Shown piece by piece: positions 1 to 4,369 of a stretch of DNA of 5,599 nucleotides (the first letter of the stretch is position 1; every line of letters starts with the position of its first letter). The translations under genes and the position numbers were made by a program. Under the pieces are notes generated by a model. It was given only the letters and a program-made list of their open reading frames with translations. It was not told where the DNA came from and made no database searches. The stretch covers positions 3,091 through 8,689 of the forward strand of contig JASLXI010000022.1 of the NCBI GenBank assembly GCA_030740415.1, given 5' to 3'. The stretch is from Dehalococcoidia bacterium. GTDB taxonomy: Bacteria > Chloroflexota > Dehalococcoidia > UBA2985.

Positions 1-382
1 TCGCTACGTTGTCCACGCTCTCTTGGGGAACCTCTATGCTGATGTCCAGGTATGCCTCATCCATAGATAGGGGCTCTACAAGGGGTGTCAGCTGCAGGAA
101 GATGTCCATGACCATGCCCGACATCTCGTGGTACCGGTCGAAGCGTGGGGAGACTCTTATCAGTTCCTGGCACAGCCTCATCGCGGTCCGCATGGGCATG
201 GCGGAGTGGATTTTGTACCTGCGAGCCTCGTAAGAGGCAGCGGCCACGACTCCTCGCTCTTCCGGAGAGCCTCCGACGACCAGTGGGCGACCTCTGTACT
301 GTGGATTGTCCAACTGCTCCACCGAGGCGTAGAAGGCGTCCAGGTCGGCATGTAGAATGTATCGCCATTCATAGAACTCCAT
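1..382 (-). CDS. dinB: DNA polymerase IV (Y-family translesion polymerase), N-terminal part, cut by left edge
   Basis: This is the first 127 codons of a Y-family DNA polymerase; the rest lies beyond position 1. The enzyme copies damaged templates and extends mismatched primers at low fidelity without proofreading. Visible motifs are HADLDAFYASVEQ (residues 11-23), with the first metal-binding Asp at D13, and PLSMDEAYLDI (104-114), with catalytic D108 and E109. The spacing matches E. coli Pol IV D8/D103/E104 with a constant offset of 5. Y18 falls at the steric-gate position, which is Phe in E. coli and Tyr in Dpo4. The stretch RPLVVGGSPEERGVVAAAS and the YEAR/H..MP...A segment of the finger-palm region are also typical. 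The ATG at 382 is chosen because an in-frame TAA lies four codons upstream and no earlier start is possible. The palm metal site is intact, so the gene looks functional as far as seen. Little-finger and clamp-binding regions are outside the window. Family assignment is secure; dinB rather than another Y-family branch is likely. Confidence 0.95.
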   Translation of the reverse strand, partial: MEFYEWRYILHADLDAFYASVEQLDNPQYRGRPLVVGGSPEERGVVAAASYEARRYKIHSAMPMRTAMRLCQELIRVSPRFDRYHEMSGMVMDIFLQLTPLVEPLSMDEAYLDISIEVPQESVDNVA

Positions 383-388
383 AAGGCT

Positions 389-394
389 ATTTTA
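389..394 (-). promoter_or_regulatory. Possible -10 box of dinB, close to the start codon
   Basis: On the minus strand TAAAAT (5 of 6 matches to TATAAT) lies 6 nt before the dinB ATG. Transcription from it would begin at or next to the start codon, giving a leaderless mRNA. The only Shine-Dalgarno-like string, AGGGG, sits 12 nt before the ATG, which is farther than usual. No good -35 box is seen 16-18 nt upstream, so this is tentative. Confidence 0.3.
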
Positions 395-530
395 CCCCTA
401 AACCAACCTGTTTGGGTGGCTCAGAGCACCCTGAGGACATTTTCCCTGTGCACGACGGTACTAATTAGTCATGGAGTCGGCACCGAAAGAAGCGACAATG
501 GACATGAGAGTTATCTCCTATTGTTTAGCC

Positions 531-536
531 AGGAAG
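531..536 (+). promoter_or_regulatory. Ribosome binding site deciding the response-regulator start
   Basis: AGGAAG lies 6 nt before the ATG at 543. This favours 543 over the in-frame ATG at 471, which would add 24 residues that do not resemble a receiver domain. The protein beginning at 543 starts with the canonical beta-1 strand MRIAQIEDN. Confidence 0.6.
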
Positions 537-542
537 AAATCT

Positions 543-1276
543 ATGAGAATTGCGCAGATCGAAGACAATCCTGCGGTGGCTGAGGGGGTGATGTTGCGCT
601 TCGAGGTGCGATGGCCGGATGCCTGTGTATCACACGCGCAACTGGGTGAGCATGGGATGAAGATGATCGGGCCTGAAAACCCGGACATCGTCATTCTTGG
701 TCTGGAAGTGTCGGACATGGATGGCTTCGATGTCTGCGCTCAGATCAGGAGGTCATCGGCAATATCCATAGTGGTGCTCACTGTGCGAGACACTCTGGAG
801 GAGATAATGAAGGGCTCGGAACTGGGTGCAGACGACTACATGGCCAGCCCGTTCAAGCCCGTTGAGTTTCTTGCGAGGGTTAGTACAGTACACTCCTTCG
901 GTGTGTCCATGTGGCTCATGTGCAACGGCTTGGCTTGGCCTTTCAGCAGGATAATGTGGCTATTGATTTTGCCAGGAGCAGAGTATGTGAAAACCGTGAG
1001 TCTGTGAATCTGGGGCCGGTGGAGTGACGCATCTGTTGCTATCTGGTCAAGAACAAGGGTAACTCTGTCCAAGGCCTGGCCCTTCTAGAATATATTTGAG
1101 GCCGTGGGGTTGGGGGCAGACAAGAGTCTCTGGAAGGCGGTTTTGGAAAGCTTAGGGATATTATGTTTACGTATCAGATGCTTTCGAAGCTGCTAGAGGG
1201 GAAACCAACGGAGGGTTACTCTTTCGCTCGTAGCCCAATTTCACTAGTGAAACTTCAGGAAGCCATGTGCAACTGA
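543..1276 (+). pseudogene. Decayed OmpR/PhoB-family response regulator (frameshift plus two nonsense codons)
   Basis: The first 116 codons encode a receiver domain: MRIAQIEDN with the acidic pair E7/D8, PDIVIL before the phosphorylation site, MDGFDV, LTVRD with T80, and LGADDYM..PF. The phospho-acceptor Asp is Gly at residue 53 (GGT at 699-701, one transition from GAT), and the conserved Lys before PF is Ser at 102. After ARVSTV the frame breaks near 889-892. Removing an extra CA dinucleotide there restores VSTVLLR and the frame that follows. That frame reads the DNA-binding half: DNVAIDFARSRV, then GPVE-stop-RICCYLVKNKG (TGA 1025-1027, where the family has TEY), then LALLEYI-stop-GRG (TGA 1097-1099, probably from TGG of the LL..VWG motif), and EGYSFARS near the usual GxGYxF end, closing at TGA 1274-1276. 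The open frame starting at 543 would end at 1007 with an unrelated tail. Total length matches an intact family member. No partner histidine kinase is visible. That this is a pseudogene is well supported; sequencing error would explain the indel but not the two stops and lost residues. Confidence 0.85.
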
Positions 1277-1281
1277 CAGAA

Positions 1282-1297
1282 CCGCTATAACTAGCGG
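1282..1297 (+). repeat. Perfect 6-bp hairpin just after the response-regulator relic
   Basis: CCGCTA-TAAC-TAGCGG forms a perfect 6-bp stem with a 4-nt loop, 5 bases after the last stop codon of the relic. It could be the old terminator, but no run of T follows (CTCTCAATC), so it would be factor-dependent or non-functional. Confidence 0.4.
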
Positions 1298-1368
1298 CTC
1301 TCAATCTATATTGTCTGAGCTGTAGAGAGCAATACGGCGAGCCTCACTGCCTTGTCGCATCGGGCTTC

Positions 1369-1402
1369 TAGCTTGTTGCCAAAGCTACCTACCTGGGTAG
1401 GT
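1369..1402. repeat. Two abutting inverted repeats
   Basis: TAGCTT (1369-1374) pairs with AAGCTA (1382-1387) across a 7-nt loop. Starting at the last base of that hairpin is ACCTACC-TG-GGTAGGT (1387-1402), a 16-bp near-perfect palindrome with 7-bp arms. The second is too tight for an RNA hairpin of full length and looks more like a protein-binding site, but no adjacent promoter is evident. Function unknown. Confidence 0.35.
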
Positions 1403-1609
1403 GTCGTCGTAATCAATACTATCTCCTCCCGGGAATTCGCTCTCCCAGCAGTGCTAGGGTGGTGTCTTCTTCTTTATGCAGGGAGATGCTGAACCTAGTG
1501 GTAAAGCTATGAGGGATTCCCATATCTTAAAGTGAAGACCCGGTAAAGGTACCAGACCCGTTGAGATGCCGAGTTGCTTATCGACCCTGTGTATTTATGC
1601 AGGCGCGAT

Positions 1610-1627
1610 TAAGGCTAAGAGGCCTTA
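1610..1627 (-). repeat. Weak hairpin downstream of hrcA
   Basis: TAAGGC-(6 nt)-GCCTTA forms a perfect 6-bp stem 32 bases past the hrcA stop codon. On the minus strand it is followed by ATCGCGCC, with no T run, so it is at best a weak or factor-assisted terminator for hrcA. Confidence 0.3.
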
Positions 1628-1659
1628 TTATGGTGCCGACACAGAAGGCGTGGGGTATG

Positions 1660-2676
1660 TTAGCCGTGTACCTGGGTCAGCAGGTCTGTCATGAGGGAGG
1701 AGATGAAACGGACTCCGGCTATGGTCCGGGGGTACTCCATTCTCTTTGGACCCAGGGCGCTTATGGAACCCAGGCCACCGCCTGGAAGGCCGTACTGGCA
1801 TACAACCATGCTGAGGGGGTGAAGGAAGGTGACACGGTTTTCTTCCCCAATAATTACTTTCATATGTCCCCATTCTGGGGCCTCTGCCAATACGACCTTG
1901 GGAAGGTCCTTGTCTTCTAAGACGTCCACTATCTCTCTGGCCCTCTCTCCCTGAGAGAATTCGGGCTGATTAAGAAGGTGTCGCAGTCCCTCGATATAGT
2001 GGTCCCCGTAGAGTGCCCGGTCTTCAGCTTCCATGATGTCAAGAACCATGTCGGTGACAGTGCGCTCGAAAGGGGAAGCATCCGCCGTTGCTGCCAATAT
2101 CTCCTGGCGGCTCAGGCCCTTCAGAGAGGTGCTCAATCTGTTTGCTACCGTTTGAAGGTCATCGTTGGAAAGGGGTTCGCTGAGGGGTAGGAGCTGCTTC
2201 CTGAGCTTAACTTCCTGGAGGACCAGGATGAGGAATGCCAGGGAATCCTGGACCTGCACGAGGTTTATGCGCATGAGACGAGACTCTGGCTCTCTGGGAT
2301 ATGTAACCAAGGCGGCGTTGTTTACCAACTGCGCCAAGGCCGTCGCCGCTAGTCGAGTCCAACCCTCAATGTCTGGTTCAGCTTTTGTGAACTGGTAACG
2401 AAGGGTGTACTGGAACGCTAGTGGGAGCTCCTCAACTTGGGGAAGGGTCTCAACGTAGAAGCGGTATCCCTTGTCCGAAGGCACGGCGCCTGCGGAGTGA
2501 TGCGGCCTGGAGATGTAGCCCTGTTCCTCCAGGTCGGCCATATCGTTGCGGACAGTGGCCGAACTGACACCCAGGGAGTGTTTTCTTGCGACGGCCTCGG
2601 ATCCTATAGGGCTGGCTGACTCAATGTACTCTCCGACGAGGGTCTTGAGAAGCTCTGTTTTTCTTTTGGTAAGCAT
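1660..2676 (-). CDS. hrcA: Heat-inducible transcription repressor HrcA
   Basis: HrcA is a dimeric repressor that binds CIRCE operators upstream of chaperone genes and is held active by GroE. The 338-residue length is normal for the family. The N-terminal winged helix (about 1-75) shows LTKRKTELLKTLVGEYI, SPIGSEAVA, SSATVRNDMADLEEQGYIS and the signature PHHSAGAVPSDKGYR (58-72); many relatives have R where this has A in SAGA. The C-terminal part ends with the conserved LGPKRMEYPRTIAGVRF segment (about 308-323), followed by a short helix, so the gene appears complete. The ATG at 2676 is chosen because the family begins here. The earlier in-frame ATG at 2742 adds 22 residues without homology, has no ribosome site, and lies upstream of the predicted transcription start. 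GGGGAG (2679-2684) precedes the chosen ATG at an unusually short 2-nt spacing. The gene is divergent from bioY, and grpE, dnaK or dnaJ are not adjacent. No CIRCE copy was seen here, so autoregulation is not evident. Confidence 0.95.
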   Translation of the reverse strand: MLTKRKTELLKTLVGEYIESASPIGSEAVARKHSLGVSSATVRNDMADLEEQGYISRPHHSAGAVPSDKGYRFYVETLPQVEELPLAFQYTLRYQFTKAEPDIEGWTRLAATALAQLVNNAALVTYPREPESRLMRINLVQVQDSLAFLILVLQEVKLRKQLLPLSEPLSNDDLQTVANRLSTSLKGLSRQEILAATADASPFERTVTDMVLDIMEAEDRALYGDHYIEGLRHLLNQPEFSQGERAREIVDVLEDKDLPKVVLAEAPEWGHMKVIIGEENRVTFLHPLSMVVCQYGLPGGGLGSISALGPKRMEYPRTIAGVRFISSLMTDLLTQVHG

Positions 2677-2732
2677 CTCTCCCCGGTGCCTGAATGCTGT
2701 TTGGCGGTGGGTCTGCAAAGGGCTCTGGCTGA

Positions 2733-2762
2733 AATTTACCATTGGGCTGCAAAGCGTGTCAA
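2733..2762 (-). promoter_or_regulatory. Predicted hrcA promoter
   Basis: Reading the minus strand, a perfect -35 TTGACA (2762-2757) is followed after 18 nt by TAAATT (2738-2733; 4 of 6 matches to TATAAT). Transcription would start near 2726, leaving a leader of about 50 nt before the ATG at 2676 and placing the alternative ATG at 2742 outside the transcript. The -10 box is only moderate. Confidence 0.5.
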
Positions 2763-2773
2763 TAGATGTTGAC
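2758..2773. repeat. Inverted repeat formed by the two divergent -35 boxes
   Basis: GTCAA-(6 nt: TAGATG)-TTGAC is a perfect 5-bp-arm inverted repeat. The left arm is part of the hrcA -35 box read on the minus strand, and the right arm is part of the bioY -35 box. Symmetry of this kind may simply follow from two good -35 boxes placed head to head. It could also be an operator for a dimeric regulator acting on both genes. Confidence 0.5.
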
Positions 2774-2797
2774 CGTGTGGAAAGCCATTGTTATACT
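2769..2797 (+). promoter_or_regulatory. Predicted bioY promoter
   Basis: TTGACC (2769-2774), a 17-nt spacer and TATACT (2792-2797) give 5 of 6 matches at each box with ideal spacing: a strong sigma-70/SigA-type promoter. Transcription would begin near 2804, giving a leader of about 18 nt before the ATG at 2822. That is too short for a riboswitch. No BirA-type operator resembling TTGTAAAC-N14/15-GTTTACAA was recognised. Confidence 0.7.
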
Positions 2798-2821
2798 TCA
2801 CGCCGTTGAGACTAGACTAGG

Positions 2822-3550
2822 ATGAGAGGTCAGCCTGTGCAAGCACAATCAGTATCCAGGACTTCCACGCTCGTCGATGCCGTATTGCCCCGCAGAGGCT
2901 TGCTGGTAGAGGCAGCGCTAATTGTAGGATTCGCGTTCTTAACTGCGGTTTTTGCCCAGATTGCAATCAAGTTCCCAGGCACCACCGTTCCCATAACTGG
3001 TCAGACCTTTGCGGTGTTGGTCACAGGTGGTGCTCTGGGAAGCAGGCGAGGTGCTCTGAGCATGGTGGTATATATGTTGATGGGCATGTTCTTGCTGCCC
3101 GTATTCGCGCCTTCATCAAGCCTGCTGAAGGAGGAGACGATCCACTTTATCCTTCCGTGGGCTGGTACAGACGGACTTGTGTGGGACCTGTCCAGTGGGG
3201 GATATATTGTTGGGTTTGTTCTTGGAGCTTACCTTGTAGGCCTGTTGGCGGAGCGTGGCTGGGACCGTCGAGCTAGGGTGTCCCTGGCGATGGTGGTGGG
3301 CAACTTGAGCATCTACATTGTGGGATTGCCCTGGCTTGCGATGTTTATCGCATTCGCTACGATACCAGGCCTTGACCTGACCTACTACGATGCTATCGCC
3401 GGCAGTGACGTTCTGGATAAGATGCTGAGGGGTGGGTTGTTTCCATTCATTGGCGGGGACGCCGTCAAGCTTCTGCTAGCTGGCATGGTGTTGCCCGGGG
3501 CCTGGCAGATAGTGCGCCGCTTCCGTGGTAAAGCTGACCGGGACGAGTAG
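2822..3550 (+). CDS. bioY: Biotin transporter BioY (ECF transporter S component)
   Basis: BioY is the membrane protein that binds biotin with high affinity and delivers it into the cell, usually with a shared ECF energy module (ATPases plus EcfT). Six hydrophobic segments are visible (roughly residues 28-50, 56-72, 78-96, 127-144, 153-176 and 207-230). Family motifs in order are VPITGQTFAVLVTGGALGSRRGALSM (split around residue 70), VYMLMGMFLLPVFA (83-96), GGYIVGFVLGAYLVG (126-140) and FPFIGGDAVKLLLAG (207-221). D213 and K216 of the GDxxK motif correspond to residues reported to contact biotin in a BioY structure. At 242 residues it is longer than the usual 180-200. The extra length is an N-terminal tail of about 25 residues and a longer loop at 97-124. 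An ATG at 2822 is used; GTG at 2837 is a serious alternative. No bioM/bioN or ecfT neighbour is present, so it probably uses a transporter module encoded elsewhere. It stands alone as a transcription unit. Confidence 0.93.
   Translation: MRGQPVQAQSVSRTSTLVDAVLPRRGLLVEAALIVGFAFLTAVFAQIAIKFPGTTVPITGQTFAVLVTGGALGSRRGALSMVVYMLMGMFLLPVFAPSSSLLKEETIHFILPWAGTDGLVWDLSSGGYIVGFVLGAYLVGLLAERGWDRRARVSLAMVVGNLSIYIVGLPWLAMFIAFATIPGLDLTYYDAIAGSDVLDKMLRGGLFPFIGGDAVKLLLAGMVLPGAWQIVRRFRGKADRDE
2825..2830 (+). promoter_or_regulatory. Possible ribosome binding site pointing to a GTG start of bioY
   Basis: AGAGGT lies inside the annotated 5' end of bioY and 6 nt before an in-frame GTG at 2837. The ATG at 2822 has only CTAGG directly abutting it. 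The GTG would shorten the protein by five residues (237 aa) without affecting any membrane segment. Confidence 0.35.
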
Positions 3551-4294
3551 GAAGTTCCCAACTGGCCGTCCCTGCTACTGAGCACTGGAAGGGATGTGAG
3601 GTTATTCGACTGCTGCTTAGCGCCTCAAAGGCCGTACTCATCCGACTACGTCAAGACCGTGTTTCCGCTCCCTTCCCTTACTAAGGTGAGAGGCGAGATT
3701 AGAATCTGAAAGCATCCCTCCACACCCTGTTTATTTGCCCACGCTCCTCCCTGCCTTCTTTTCTATAGAAGAAAAGGTATGTGCACATGCCTCGGTCAGG
3801 CTCTGGGTAGAACTCTGCACTCTTCGAATAGGTATAGGTAGAGGAACTGTCTGCACTTGTCTGACGATGTTCTGCGGTTTGTAAGTTGACACCGGGAGTA
3901 GCCTGGTCCGGGGATATCCTCCACTCCTTTCCTTCGGTGCTTAGAAGAACCTGGGATGGGCTGCCCAGAGGAAGTTCCGGAACCACTTACTCCTTTGTTC
4001 TGCCTGTTTGGCAAAGGTATTGGGTGGAACCTTACTCTCCGAGCAAAGTTGAAGCGATCAGGAAGGCAGGGAATGTGCAGGATTACACTGGATCCATTCG
4101 GAATGGCATTGTCATGCTGACTAGTCATTGTCCTATGTGACATATGTCTCAGGTTCTTCGCTGGGAGTTTACTCTGAGCAGGGCCGAAGGACTCAAATGA
4201 CATGGGGCCCCCTTGGTGAGAGACGCTATCGAGAGGTGGGATATGCGGTCTGCAAGGAAGCTATTTGTCAGGGTGAGGGGATAGAGACCGTCCG
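3551..4294. other. About 740 bases without a convincing gene downstream of bioY
   Basis: No frame shows a recognisable protein. Open frames on the minus strand (3699-3986 and 3796-4203) encode compositions rich in S, P, R and G with no motif. One plus-strand frame from 3865 to about 4275 has only two interior stops (4138 and 4198) before its closing stop. It includes an 84-codon stretch (3886-4137) and a last segment rich in charged and helix-forming residues (about 4201-4275), so it may be the relic of a lost gene. Other marks are a pyrimidine-rich tract around 3713-3765, a perfect TTCTATAGAA palindrome (3761-3770), and GTTCCGGAAC (3974-3983). No clear terminator for bioY was found. Confidence 0.5.
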
Positions 4295-4339
4295 AAAAGA
4301 AGCCTCCCTCCTCAAACCATGAGGAGGGAGGCTTCTTTT
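4295..4339. terminator. Strong bidirectional intrinsic terminator
   Basis: The arms 4295-4313 and 4321-4339 are perfect 19-nt reverse complements around a 7-nt loop (AAACCAT). The core is a GC-rich stem (GCCTCCCTCCTC), and the outer part gives CTTCTTTT on both strands, so either direction yields a hairpin followed by a U-rich tail. It begins 31 bases past the stop codon of the minus-strand surface protein gene, whose transcripts it most likely ends. It can also stop any plus-strand transcript coming from the bioY side. Confidence 0.92.
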
Positions 4340-4369
4340 GAGATTCCTATTGCCGGTTAGACGGGGATG

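Larger units (their letters stand above)
1277..1659. other. Gene-free stretch between the response-regulator relic and hrcA
   Basis: No reading frame here resembles a protein family, and no tRNA T-loop or promoter stands out. The longest open stretches are short and interrupted. An open frame on the plus strand from 1561 runs into hrcA on the opposite strand and has no protein-like features. The first 130 bases carry several short perfect inverted repeats, listed separately. It may be the decayed remainder of a larger locus that included the response regulator. Confidence 0.6.

Noticed and set aside
57..372. Minus-strand open frames of 103 and 64 codons inside the dinB region
   Set aside because: They overlap the Y-family polymerase frame, which has all catalytic motifs and runs off the left edge. 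Their translations have no family features.
460..469. Perfect palindrome ACTAATTAGT, and CTCAG/CTGAG (420-435) nearby, as operators
   Set aside because: Short, AT-rich or only 5-bp arms, with no clear promoter around them; could be chance. Not strong enough to annotate.
471..542. Earlier ATG (471) for the response regulator
   Set aside because: The added 24 residues do not resemble a receiver domain, whereas the ATG at 543 has AGGAAG at 6-nt spacing and starts the conserved beta-1 strand.
1561..1920. Plus-strand open frame of 119 codons
   Set aside because: Most of it is antisense to the conserved C-terminal part of hrcA, and the translation shows no protein family features.
2677..2742. N-terminal extension of HrcA from the ATG at 2742
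   Set aside because: No ribosome binding site, no family similarity, and it would lie upstream of the predicted hrcA transcription start.
2743..2821. CIRCE or BirA-type operator between hrcA and bioY
   Set aside because: Neither consensus was found by eye; only the short GTCAA-N6-TTGAC repeat is present and is explained by the -35 boxes.
3796..4203. Minus-strand open frame of 135 codons
   Set aside because: Composition rich in S, R, P and K with no motif or hydrophobic pattern, and no ribosome binding site recognised; likely fortuitous.
3551..4294. Possible tRNA or other RNA gene, prompted by TTCGAAT near 3824 and TTCGACT near 3606
   Set aside because: The flanking bases do not pair into a T-arm, and no acceptor stem or anticodon arm could be drawn on either strand.
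4128..4322. Plus-strand open frame of 64 codons next to the terminator
   Set aside because: Its 3' end runs through the terminator stem and it lacks recognisable features.
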